Assembly: GCA_009760855.2 (NCBI GenBank)
Contig: WPIO01000280.1
Coordinates: forward strand, 62,001-126,000
Direction: 5' to 3'
Length of the DNA stretch: 64,000 bases
DNA from: Cristatella mucedo
Taxonomy: Eukaryota; Bryozoa; Phylactolaemata; Cristatellidae
Position numbers and translations under genes: made by a program. Every line of letters begins with the position of its first letter. The stretch's first letter is position 1. A model generated the notes under the pieces. It was given only the letters and a program-made list of their open reading frames with translations. It was not told the DNA's origin and searched no databases. Of the stretch, positions 55,701 to 62,280 are shown piece by piece.

Positions 55701-57021
55701 GCCAAGGCAACCAGCCGAGAGTGAGGCACTCGAGAGCTCCCAGCGAATACGCCTACCCACCAAGACACTCGGCTCGGTTGATCGGACAGCAGATTTGGTA
55801 GCATCTTCCTGTAATGTATCTCCGCCAGTAACTCCACAAAGTCATAAAGACCATGTGGGTGTTACGCAGGAGAGTTTTGTATAGCGCACTCACAGCCTAA
55901 GCGGCTTTCGGTACGCATTCGGTAGCCAACAGACTTCGTCTCACGCAACAAAGAGAAAGTGGGAAGCATAGCAGAGTTAAGAGAGCAGTTGAGGTAGTGA
56001 GTAGCATAGAAGTAGCAGTTCAGGACCGCTGAAAAAGATGTGCCATAGTCGGCAGTTGGAGAGTAGATGTCGTTGCGTAAGAATTGTGGAAGCGAGTTCC
56101 ACAGTCTAGGACCTGCAGAGCTAAAGCTTCTGTCGCCAACTGTCTTTAAGCGGAGGAATGGGACAGCTAATTTATTGTCCACACAGGACCTGAGGGAGCG
56201 AACAGGCTGAAACTGATGCAGCAGTTCAGCTAGGTATGACGGAGCCAAGCCGTGGCGGGCCTTGTGGGTCAGCGTGAGAACTTTGCTATGTATCCTTTGC
56301 TCAACCGGCAACCATTCTAGCTCTTTCAGCAAAGGAGACACGTGCTCAAACCGCTGGGACTTGAAGACCAGCCTTGCAGCCATATTTATAGTCCGCTGTA
56401 GTGGCATAATAGCTTTCTTTGGTAGCCCAGCCAAAAGGGAATTACAATAATCAAGCCGAGACAGAACTAAAGAGCTAGTTACATTTTTTACAAGCCACTG
56501 TGGGAGACAGCTTCTAATCTTGGATAGGGATCGGATGTGATGGCTAGCTGTAGAGGCAGTCATCTGAATGAAGCTTTTGAAATTGAGGCAGCTGTCGAAC
56601 ACGATACCTAGATTACGAGCACGTGGTGAAGGTCGTACAATAGCATCACCTATTAGAACAGCAAAGCCTTTTAATCCAGCCACACGCTTAGGGTGTGCTC
56701 TGCCTCTTGACAATCTCCTAGCCTCTCAGCAGCTCCGGATGCTGAGCGACAGCTCGCTTGGCCAGGCTCGCAGGACTCGGCAGATGGCAGTGACCGATTG
56801 ATGTATGCATGCCATTCGCCTTGGTCGTGCAGTCCATACCTTCACCGACACACCGCTTGAGGCGCATAAAGGTGACGGCCAGCCGTAGGATGGCTGCCTT
56901 GTCGAGCTTGCACTTCAGTCGGTCCGATAGAGGCAGCTGCCGAGTGATGTCTGCAATCTCCTTCGTCTCCAACAGCCGCCGCTGCTTTGCATGCACGCGT
57001 GATCGCTCAGATTTCTTCATA
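32869..57021 (-). CDS. HIF1A-like: HIF-alpha-like bHLH-PAS transcription factor (multi-exon gene)
   Basis: Ten exons join in one frame from an ATG at 57020 to 32869: 57021-56840, 53619-53465, 51788-51608, 51313-51233, 47733-47580, 44688-44582, 44021-43859, 43178-42697, 37302-37106, 34104-32869. Every split codon closes and the total is exactly 979 codons. Residues 1-57 are the bHLH, about 74-215 PAS-A, about 216-340 PAS-B plus PAC, about 430-500 the conserved LYN and FYID segments, and 956-965 LEVLLPWSPM, the C-terminal oxygen-dependent degradation motif. Known family role: dimerises with ARNT in the nucleus, binds hypoxia elements, and is destroyed by PHD/VHL when oxygen is present. The Ser/Ala/Pro-rich 412-codon exon is the variable transactivation region. 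Sim or Trachealess relatives are excluded by the degradation motif and by the FLSRHSLDM signature. The 3' end is open: exon 10 ends in a donor, or reads through to a stop at 32692. Confidence 0.87.
32896..32943 (-). other. C-terminal oxygen-dependent degradation motif (LxxLLP)
   Basis: Codons for DLEVLLPWSPMSGVQL. In HIF-alpha proteins the LxxLAP proline is hydroxylated by PHD enzymes and then bound by VHL. Here the motif reads LEVLLP. The following WSPM matches the YIPM of vertebrate HIF, with a conserved second proline and methionine. Confidence 0.75.
34105..35350. other. HIF-alpha-like intron, left part
   Basis: Upstream of the large exon on the minus strand. No repeat family or frame with recognisable coding features was found. 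Confidence 0.4.
35350..35525 (+). mobile_element. SINE B
   Basis: GATGGCACACTAGGTAAGGC (A box region), AACTCGAATCC, GGTGGTGATAGCCGTAAAGG, GCTGTTAAATCAGCTAG and a T run. Confidence 0.85.
35535..35700 (-). mobile_element. SINE A
   Basis: TAGCGCCCTAAGAGAACTTA, TTCAGGCGCTTCACAAATGC, GGGGCTCGAGCCCACGACCT, and ACCTTAATCATTGGGCCAAA; reverse complement of the tRNA-headed SINE A. Directly abuts the SINE B on its left. Confidence 0.85.
35860..35945 (-). mobile_element. tRNA-like SINE fragment, third type
   Basis: Reverse complement reads as a tRNA A box (TGGCTCAATTGGTAAAGCAC). A related fragment is at 51.0-51.13 kb. Confidence 0.5.
37106..37302 (-). CDS. HIF1A-like: HIF-alpha-like exon: linker
   Basis: Acceptor GTTATTTTAG, donor ACCGAG|GTGTGT. 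It encodes TSDLTMDHASPADEPLGN, a hydrophobic LWLSVHAIVDPM stretch and an acidic EFAEELEDMSYAHC segment. I see no specific family motif; placement rests on the exact phase match at both ends (one base in, phase 0 out) and strand. Confidence 0.75.
37865..38000 (+). mobile_element. SINE A
   Basis: AGCGAATGGGTTAGCCTGCT, GGACTCGAGCCC, GAGGCGCTTGGATAGAGATT, GAGTTAACTTGGGGTGCTAT, ACAAGTGAATTATAG. Confidence 0.75.
38440..39560 (+). mobile_element. LINE A fragment split by SINE A
   Basis: Recognisable blocks: TGAATGACGATAAAAACCAA (LNDDKTNL), ARNLG, DHHISST, LDICNLLL, then after a SINE A insertion the CACTCACTATTAGGTTCCTT (LSLTFRSL) block. Heavily frameshifted. Confidence 0.75.
39085..39245 (-). mobile_element. 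SINE A nested in LINE A
   Basis: TAATTCATTTGTATAGCGCC, AGGCGCTTCACATATGCCTC, GGGGCTTGAGCCCACGACCT and ACCGCTGGACCAAACCAGC. Confidence 0.85.
39575..41450 (+). mobile_element. LINE A copy, long
   Basis: Reads in order: LLVLLDLSAGFHIIDQQVLL (motif A decayed), LQWFRSYLSGKLYSIDMNGQ, FYADNTHLYL (YADD decayed), LNDDKNNL, LDFCNSLLAGLPACAIRCLQ, HITPFLADLHWLPVKQSIDF, then the family 3' UTR and tail with TTATTA repeat at 41.44 kb. A CT expansion at 40331-40367 sits inside the coding region. Inactive. Confidence 0.88.
41565..41640 (+). mobile_element. LINE-A-type 3' tail
   Basis: TTGACAGCATATGTAAAGGA, AGAAAGAGATTTAGTACTCT, GAGGGCTATACAAATATG. A tail-only copy close behind a long copy of the same orientation. 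Confidence 0.65.
41865..42160 (+). mobile_element. LINE B fragment, degenerate
   Basis: GACTGCGGAGCTCACTTCCG, TTAACTGCTACTTGTGTGCT and CACGACTTTGTGGAGCTGCA match the LINE B 3' region with many changes. Confidence 0.65.
42165..42510 (-). mobile_element. LINE B fragment, inverted to its neighbour
   Basis: GTAACTCGACAAAGCCACAC, GAGTTTTCTATATCGCACCT, then GAATTATGGAAGTGAGTTCC and GAGCTAAAGCTTATGTTGCC match LINE B on the minus strand. It meets the preceding copy tail to tail. Confidence 0.7.
42548..42642. repeat. (CA)n microsatellite beside a HIF-alpha-like exon
   Basis: CA dinucleotides with one CAGACAAA interruption. On the coding (minus) strand it is (TG)n, about 55 bases downstream of the donor at 42697. 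Confidence 0.98.
42697..43178 (-). CDS. HIF1A-like: HIF-alpha-like exon: post-PAS region with LYN and FYID motifs
   Basis: Acceptor TTGCATTTCAG, donor GTCCT|GTAAGT, 482 bases. Near the end it encodes DLALYNVDLLDDE, like HIF EVPLYNDVMLPSP, and QFYIDTQAEPFVEESLK, like HIF [21 protein letters not shown]. No LxxLAP is present before the LYN segment, where HIF-alpha carries its N-terminal hydroxylation site. A (TG)n tract on the coding strand begins about 55 bases after the donor. Confidence 0.88.
43859..44021 (-). CDS. HIF1A-like: HIF-alpha-like exon: PAS-B end and PAC
   Basis: Acceptor TTGATACAG, donor GTCAG|GTATGT. It encodes EVMTTGASISKYYRFLGKSN, EWFWLQTRATVVYN and QYIVCMNYIV. HIF has [45 protein letters not shown]. 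Phases fit both neighbours. Confidence 0.94.
44278..44374. repeat. (CT)/(CTGT)n microsatellite
   Basis: Mixed CT and CTGT units between HIF-alpha-like exons 7 and 6. Confidence 0.95.
44395..44480 (-). mobile_element. LINE-A-type 3' tail
   Basis: TTTGTATAGCACTTTAAGAG, AACTGAATGACTTTCTAGGT and TGCTGTACAG, the reverse complement of the tail. Confidence 0.65.
44582..44688 (-). CDS. HIF1A-like: HIF-alpha-like exon: PAS-B core
   Basis: Acceptor ATATGTTACAG, donor AACC|GTAAGT. It encodes LSTIFGYEPDEVIGQSMYNY and HHPGDLVTCSDCHSN, matching HIF [29 protein letters not shown]. The split codon (AG+A) makes the arginine expected at the exon border. Confidence 0.93.
45900..46080 (+). mobile_element. SINE B
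   Basis: GGGCCGTGATAGCGCAGGAG (A box), GTCGTGGGTTCGAATCCTTA (B box), GGTGATAGCCGACAAGGCTC, TGCTATACAAAAAAGGCTGT, TAAATCAGCTAAGATTTTTT. The most tRNA-like head in the window. Confidence 0.85.
46305..46365 (-). mobile_element. Short LINE-A/SINE-A tail
   Basis: TTGCATAGCACCCAAGAAAA, CCTAATATCCACCCAGGTGC. Degenerate tail only. Confidence 0.5.
46960..47200. repeat. (AG)n and (GACA)n microsatellite cluster
   Basis: Impure AG repeat at about 46960-47110 followed by CAGA/GACA units to about 47197, in the intron after the FLSRHSLDM exon. Confidence 0.95.
47580..47733 (-). CDS. HIF1A-like: HIF-alpha-like exon: linker to PAS-B
   Basis: Acceptor AGTGTGTAG, donor CCCAG|GTAAGC. It encodes GYLHLNN, FLVAVCRPLQPTPIMEL, and MFLSRHSLDMRFMYCDPR. 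HIF has CLVLICEPIPHPSNIEI and TFLSRHSLDMKFSYCDER, so this is the most diagnostic HIF match in the gene. Confidence 0.93.
47734..50370. other. HIF-alpha-like intron, unassigned
   Basis: Between exons at 51233 and 47733. Several 60-110 codon frames occur, none with recognisable features. No repeat family was identified except AT-rich patches near 49.4 and 50.0 kb. Confidence 0.4.
50375..50650 (-). mobile_element. LINE A 3' UTR and tail
   Basis: AAAGTGCCCTCAGAGAACCC, ATCTCTTCGTAGGCACTTTA, then the duplicated block ATGGTTAGAGGTACCATGCA and ATGGTTAGAGGTAGCATGCA typical of family A 3' UTRs. Confidence 0.8.
50975..51135 (-). mobile_element. tRNA-like SINE fragment next to the small PAS exon
   Basis: Reverse complement reads TCTCGATTGCTCAAACGGTT-AAAGCACTGGAC, a tRNA-like A box, ending within 100 bases of the 81-base PAS-A exon. 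Confidence 0.5.
51233..51313 (-). CDS. HIF1A-like: HIF-alpha-like exon: PAS-A, end (81-base exon)
   Basis: Acceptor CGATATAG, donor TTCG|GTGTGT. It encodes EPVMLKLEPPLLQG and SLKSCSSKEVAVF. With the first residues of the next exon this gives LKSCSSKEVAVFGGYLHL, aligning with HIF IKSATWKVLHCTGHIHV. Only this acceptor fits the incoming phase. Support comes from phase and this alignment; the acceptor has a weak pyrimidine tract. Confidence 0.7.
51608..51788 (-). CDS. HIF1A-like: HIF-alpha-like exon: PAS-A, middle
   Basis: Acceptor CTGTTTACAG, donor GCAG|GTATGG. It encodes VDMISSSFLDYVFAKDQAEV and later VEMDIAYDSCQA. The first part aligns with HIF [20 protein letters not shown]; the usual HP-x-DH is degenerate (FAKDQ). 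It joins the previous exon at phase 0 and ends one base into a codon. Confidence 0.88.
52062..52765. repeat. 700-base purine tract with higher-order repeats
   Basis: Pure AG blocks flank an internal region (about 52300-52690) in which a 60-80 base block (GAGTGAGGGAGAGAGAAAGA, then GGGAAAGGGGGAGGGAGAGA, then GACAGACAG) recurs about four times. All purine apart from a few C and T. Lies between the two PAS-A exons of the HIF-alpha-like gene. Confidence 0.95.
53140..53280 (-). mobile_element. SINE B, degenerate
   Basis: GCTGATCCAACAGCCTCATT, TATATAGCAGCAG, GGACTCAAGCCC in the reverse orientation. Confidence 0.65.
53465..53619 (-). CDS. HIF1A-like: HIF-alpha-like exon: PAS-A, first part
   Basis: Acceptor ATGTTTTAG, donor AAGCAG|GTGCGA. 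It encodes a helix with LLLETLGGFFIMLSTNMEVL and YVSENIEKHMGIKQ. HIF PAS-A reads [34 protein letters not shown], an unambiguous match. Phases fit the bHLH exon and the next one. Confidence 0.92.
53640..55800. other. HIF-alpha-like intron, unassigned
   Basis: Between the bHLH and first PAS-A exons. Only short frames; no repeat family recognised until the LINE B copy at 55.8 kb. Confidence 0.4.
55805..56713 (-). mobile_element. LINE B copy, best preserved
   Basis: An uninterrupted 283-codon frame on the minus strand: ARNLGIVFDSCLNFKSFIQM, LSRLDYCNSLLAGLPKKAIM, NMAARLVFKSQRFEHVSPLL, LEWLPVEQRIHSKVLTLTHK and SSAGPRLWNSLPQFLRND. This is the RT thumb and C-terminal part of an L2/CR1-clade LINE. 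It is 5' truncated and lies about 130 bases from the bHLH exon donor. The open frame suggests a young insertion. Confidence 0.9.
56840..57021 (-). CDS. HIF1A-like: HIF-alpha-like exon: basic helix-loop-helix
   Basis: Acceptor TTTTTTCTTAAG, then T-ATG. It encodes MKKSERSRVHAKQRRLLETK (basic region and helix 1), QLPL, and the helix 2 segment LDKAAILRLAVTFMRLKRC. HIF/Sim proteins have KSRDAARxRRxKE, QLPLP and LDKASVMRLTISYLR. The basic region is diverged but keeps SR..A..RR. Donor GAAG|GTATGG. If the ATG is the start, there is almost no N-terminal extension. Confidence 0.85.
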
Positions 57022-57394
57022 CTTAAGAAAAAACAGCTTAGCAGCATCTGCCGAGGCTCCAGTACACAAGCAAACAGCGTACATTTGAGGAGAGATCTTG
57101 CAGAAATGCTTAGCAATGACAACCACTCAACAATGTCACAAAGTCAAAGGTCAGGATTGGCAGCCACAGACTCTGGGCTAACTCGCGGCCTGTCGATGCC
57201 GGGACGGCTGAAAATCAAATCTGTTTCCAACCGATCAGTTAAGAGATAACTGAATAGCACCAGCTACGATCAGCACACAGACATTTATAGGATACTGGCT
57301 ACTTTAGCAAACCTTTTTTATTACTCCCAGTGACTTCTAAGTGCAAATTTATAAAGCTAAACACAGCCGAATGGACAGCCGGCTGTATCCTAAT

Positions 57395-57520
57395 GGGTCT
57401 GCGCCCAGGGGTAGTGCCGCTTTTCACGACCCAGGTCGTGATTCCAAGTCCTGATCGATACTTTATGGCCCCTTGCAAGCAGCGGTGATAGCCGTTAAGG
57501 CCCTTCTGCCACTATACCAA
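57395..57520 (+). mobile_element. SINE B
   Basis: TCACGACCCAGGTCGTGATT, AAGTCCTGATCG, GGTGATAGCCGTTAAGGCCC, TTCTGCCACTATACC; followed directly by a LINE A tail. Confidence 0.75.
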
Positions 57521-57650
57521 TAATAATAATAATAATAATAATTCACTTGATAAAGCGCCCTCAGAGAACTTAATCTCTCTCTAGGCGCTTTACATTTGCT
57601 GTAAAGTGAAATGCAATTGAATGGTAAGTAAATCAAGCTGCTAAAACAGC
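57520..57650 (-). mobile_element. LINE-A 3' end
   Basis: TAA repeat, CACTTGATAAAGCGCCCTCA, GAGAACTTAATCTCTCTCTA, GGCGCTTTACATTTGCTGTA. Near identical to the end of the copy at 29.5 kb. Confidence 0.8.
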
Positions 57651-57804
57651 CAGCCTTAGTTTACATATCAACGAAAGACAGGTAATTGCATCCGTGACCT
57701 CGAAGAGTCTCGGAGCCCTTACTTTCGAGACAATGCGACCTCTAAGCTCATCAAACTACTCTCATTGAAAGCTCCAGCAGGGTCGCCTGAGCTTATAAAT
57801 AATT

Positions 57805-57955
57805 AAATAAATAATTCATTTATATAGCGCCCCAAGAGAACTTAATCTATATTCAGGCGCTTCACACATGCCTCGGGGCTCGAGCCCACGACCTCAGTCA
57901 GACCTTGGTCGGGGCGAGCACCTTAACTGCTAGACCAAACCAGCACGGCATTTAA
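57805..57955 (-). mobile_element. SINE A, well preserved
   Basis: TTATATAGCGCCCCAAGAGA, ACTTAATCTATATTCAGGCG, CTCGGGGCTCGAGCCCACGA, CCTTAACTGCTAGACCAAAC, CAGC. A and B boxes are intact. Confidence 0.88.
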
Positions 57956-58280
57956 TTATTCATGCAATGCCATTAACCAAAAAAGCACCGACCCAACCAT
58001 CGGATAGTCCACACTTAAAGCAGACAAAGGATTCTAATACCGAGAAAATGACGTGGGTTTCGATACGACGAAACTCGAGGGGATGGAGTAAGGTGGAGCC
58101 GAGCAAGAAAGATGCTGCCATCCGATGCAATCGATGCACCCACCGGGGCACGTCCACGAGGGGACGAAGAACGAACGAATGCCGAGTTCTATCGCTCGAT
58201 GGCCTAAAGGCCTTCGCAGCAGCCGGTGCTAGCCGGAGCGCCGGGTTCCGACTGGCTTCCATACGTCAAACGGTACTCAC

Positions 58281-58500
58281 CAAGAAAGAGGCTCAGGTAG
58301 GCAAAGCGTGGCCAAGGCACTCCTCCACAGTAGCACAGCCTGTGAAAGGCCGAGCATTCGTCCCGAAGCATTCGCCCCGAGTGCACAGCAACTGCACAGA
58401 CTGGCCAGCCATTGGTGTCATGTCTAGCATCGATTGGCTGACTACAGCACTAGAGCTGGAGGCCGAATGCTCCCCTCGGACTCGGCCAATTTCGACCAGC
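58281..58500 (-). promoter_or_regulatory. Candidate 5' exon and promoter region of the HIF-alpha-like gene
   Basis: A strong minus-strand donor, TTTCTTG|GTGAGTAC, ends a putative exon at 58281. The region 58.05-58.5 kb is richer in GC and CpG than its surroundings. Joined to the bHLH exon it would be a 5' untranslated exon, or would add a short leader in the frame entering at phase 2. The open frame on the plus strand across this region looks like a shadow. Confidence 0.35.
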
Positions 58501-58504
58501 CCCA

Positions 58505-58930
58505 AACATGCTGATTGAATGATGGTAAAAACCAACTTACTAGCTATGGGCAAACCAAATGTGATTCAGAAATGAGATAACCTGCCGCTAAAAATAGGCT
58601 CTCCCAGCATAGTTCTTGCTGAATCTGCACGAAATCTAGGCATTATGTTCCAAAGTGACCATTCATTAGACGACCACGTCGACTATTTTTGTGACATCCC
58701 GTCTTGACTTGTGTAACTCACTGCTTGCTGGTCTGGCCTGTGCAATCAGGCGTTTACAGCTGGTGCAACACTCTGCAGCCAGGCTAGTCTGTCGTGAGCA
58801 TCACAGTTGCCACATCACAGCTTCTCGCCAACCTGCACTGGCTCCCAGTCAAGCAAGGCATCGACTTCAACGTTCTGTCACTCACTGCTAGGTCCCTTCA
58901 TTCTTTGGCTCCAGCCTACCTATTTTCCTT
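58505..58930 (+). mobile_element. LINE A fragment
   Basis: GATGGTAAAAACCAACTTAC, TGCACGAAATCTAGGCATTA, then TSRLDLCNSLLAGL, CAIRRLQLVQHSAARLVCRE and the LHWLPVK block; ends abruptly near 58.93 kb without the 3' tail. Confidence 0.8.
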
Positions 58931-58934
58931 GGCA

Positions 58935-60620
58935 GTGCTTCTTCAAAGGCACATATTCCGGGGCAGATTGTCACCGGTTATAGTCAATGGAATGATCACA
59001 GAATTTGAAAAACATTCATTCCTCCTGCAAGCCGGAGATCTCAGAGGAAGCTGGTATATAATTTATATAGGCCAGTGATATAATTGCCGAAACATGCTCT
59101 CTTTTGGCACAGTCTCGGGCTAGCATAGGTTCAGTCATGGCGAACATTTTTAAATGGACATGCTGCTGCAACATTTGTAGGACAGCAACCGTACCGGATG
59201 TTGTCTATACAGGATATTACTATGTTCCAGTGGCAGCAATACAGGCTCAAATTTAACAATAGCTACTTCCTACTGATGGGTAAGACAGCAAACAGCCATC
59301 TAAACTGAAAGTTTTGCACAATTCTGACTGAGGTAAGCAAAACAAGTATCTGAGCTCGGCACAGAAACATGTGCTTCAAGCCGAAATCCATATGCAGTCC
59401 GGATTTTCTGTAAGCGAGGATTGTGTCTGGCACAACCCATGACCTAAGGCATTCAACGGCATAGTGCTGTTGCACCTGTGAGATACCCAAGCTGCCAAGT
59501 ACAACTGTACCAAGTGTTAAGGAAGTTAGCTTAGCTAGTTAGCTCTCTTGCCCGACACAATCCAGCACTAACAATTGCTGGCTTTTCTTGGCATGCCAGT
59601 TTAAAGGAACTGGGTAATAAAAAAGAAGCTTAGGAAAGGATGTACCTGACCAGAAGAAAAATAAAGGGTAATCCCTACTGCCTTACTTGTGTGTGGACCA
59701 CGGTGCCAAGCCAATCTGCTGGAGAGACAACCTTTCTGTAGCTTCCCTTATATTTACCCTATCCTCTAACCCAAAACACCACAGAGACATTGCAAGTGTT
59801 TCGGTTGGTTGGAATGCGACAAACATGGACAAGCATTGCGTGGCACAGAGGGATTCAAACCTTAAAGACAGGGGCAAAAGTGCACAGCCATTCAAGTCTG
59901 CTCAATCAGGTCGGCTGCAATTGCTAATGAGAAAAAATGGCTGCATACTCACCCCATATTTTCAGCAGGGTTACATGTGCAAGAGGATAGGGAGGCAGCC
60001 ACAGCTGCTGCCCTGTGTCACACCATGCAGCCTCCACACACCGTTTTCACGCACCTCCAAGGTGCCAACCGTTGCTACAAGCAAGTAGCCAGCTAATCAA
60101 AGGCCAAGGTCAGTTACAATGCACTTGCTGCAAGACTGCTGCTGCTGCTACAGTTGCCGAAGCAGTTACTGCATCTGCTCAGCTTCTGCAGCAACTTCGG
60201 CCTGCGATGGAAGCAGCAGAGCAGTGATACAACAATGGCTGGCAGGATGATCCAGAAAAAAATCCGCACTTGACACGACGATCCGAGGAGGTCACGTCAT
60301 CAACAGCCTTGCGACCTCGACAGACCAAGTCAAACGCTGAGCACAGGGTTCCACGCACAGCTGCATGCTGCGGCAGACCTTCGCGTGAGCTGCTGAGCCA
60401 GCCATCGCAGCAGGGGCATGCACAGCAAGGTGGCGCTAATGTGCAACCGTTAAGCTGCACAGCAGCATGCCCTTAGCATCAGCAACACGGCAGCGCGCCA
60501 TGAGCAACATGGCAGCGGCCGTCGGTAGGCAGGTAGGCTGAGAATGAAGCAGGCGAGGCAGACGAATGGCTCCTTAAATAACTGATTGAATCTGAAATGT
60601 CAGGAAAAATCAAACCTTGG
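58935..60620. other. Right flank, no gene recognised
   Basis: Only short frames. A GC-rich patch at 60.0-60.5 kb is open on both strands for 70-90 codons but has CAG/GCA low complexity and no motif. Confidence 0.4.
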
Positions 60621-60624
60621 ATGA

Positions 60625-60720
60625 AAATAGTAATAATAATACACTTGATAAAGCGCCCTCAGAGAACTCCATCTCTGTCTAGGCGCTTACAATTTGCTGC
60701 AATAAAGACACCGATGAATA
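60625..60720 (-). mobile_element. LINE-A-type 3' tail
   Basis: TAATAATAATACACTTGATA, AAGCGCCCTCAGAGAACTCC, ATCTCTGTCTAGGCGCTTAC. Confidence 0.7.
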
Positions 60721-61354
60721 GCCTGCTCTACTGCCCCACTGAGAAATTTCAATCCCGAATTCAATGTTCAATCTCTCAACTATGGCAGTGCATGCTGGCT
60801 GTAGCACCATATGCAAATTAGGAAAGTACTAGGGTGCGCTCATAAAAATCTTGGAAAATTCAATTTGAAATTTAAAGACCCCATTCAAAGCATCTACCTG
60901 CACAAAGGCTCAACCTCAATGACTTGACAACCTGCCGACTGTCACGAAGACTAACTGTCCCGTTATGTCTAATTATTACCTGTTCCACTGAGATAATCTT
61001 CACAACATTAAATACATAATTAAAATATGAACTAGAAAAAAATTGCCCATCACTATTTCATAATTCAAAGCACAATTCAATGTTCAATTTCAACTACATT
61101 GAGGGTGCATGTTGAGGCTACATATACAGATTAGTACATCACTCACTTACATGTTTAGTATGACAACTAGCTGTACCGCCGTAGTAAAACTATAAAAACC
61201 AAATAGGGCACAAAGCAAGCATGCAGTGGGGGAGTCAGAGGGGGCAGTGGAAGGGCATTGGCAGCCCCTACAGCTGAGCAGCAATCTGGGCCTCCCCCTA
61301 TTCATATGCCCACCAACCGGCACCAACGAGGAAATGATGTTCCAATTTCATTAA

Positions 61355-62280
61355 ATGAGCAATAATAATAATAATAATAATACATTTGATATAGTGGCCC
61401 CAGAGAACTTAATCTCTTTTGAAGTATTTTACATTTTCTGGAAAGGAGCATTATAGAATGGTTAGTGGTAGCATGCTCAATGACAGCAAGCATAACACGG
61501 TTAGGGGTGACATGCACAGGATCAGCATAAACATATGGTAAGTGACAGAATGCAGTGTCAGTATGCATAAGCACATAAAAGGTGAATCGTATGAACCCAC
61601 TATATGCTGTGATAAATACATGCATTTTTAGTTTCTTATTAAATGTGAATAAGTAAGGGAATGTCGTGATGAAAGTCAGACGTGAGTTCTAAGCTTTGGG
61701 AGCAGTTGAACTAAAGGTACAGTCTCCAAAAGATGTGAGGTTCGTACGAGGTACAGGTAATCGATTAGATTTCAAAAAGCAAGTGGCACTATGCTAAGCC
61801 TGGTGGGTGAGTAGATCTGATAGGTAGGTTGGAGCCAAAGAATGAAGAGATCTCAAAGTGAGTGACAGAATCTTGAAGGCGATGCTTAGCTTGACTGAGA
61901 GCCTGTGCAGCTCGGCATGAAGTGGTGTGATGTGGCAACTGTGATGCTCACAGTTTTGCATAAGCTGTAAGTGCCTGATTGCACAGGCCGGTAGGCCAGC
62001 AAACAGTGAGCTACAGAATTTGAGAAGGGACGTCCAAAAATGCATGGACCATTTTAGATATGGTACAGACGTCTTAATAAGTAAGCCCAAATTAAGTCCA
62101 AATTTTAGCCATGTTGTGTAGCTGAGTAGGCATACTTGACCGAGGTGCTGATGAGGTCATCTAATGAAAGGTCACTTTAGAATAGGACATCTACACTTTG
62201 TGTGCAGATTTAACAGGAGCTACTCTGGAAGAGCCGATTTTGCGCGATAGATTTTCCAATTTCTGAAACAATCGATCAAA
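61355..62280 (-). mobile_element. LINE A copy, 3' half
   Basis: TAA tail, 3' UTR with the duplicated GGTTAGGGGTGACATGCACA block, then FCSSLFAGLPACAIRHLQLM and LHRLSVKLSIAFKILSLTLR frames. Diverged from the 29.5 kb copy. Confidence 0.8.

Noticed and set aside
57967-58518. 183-codon plus-strand frame near the HIF-alpha-like 5' end
   Set aside because: Low-information composition and no recognisable domain; more likely a shadow in a GC-rich promoter or 5' exon region, though I could not exclude a short gene.
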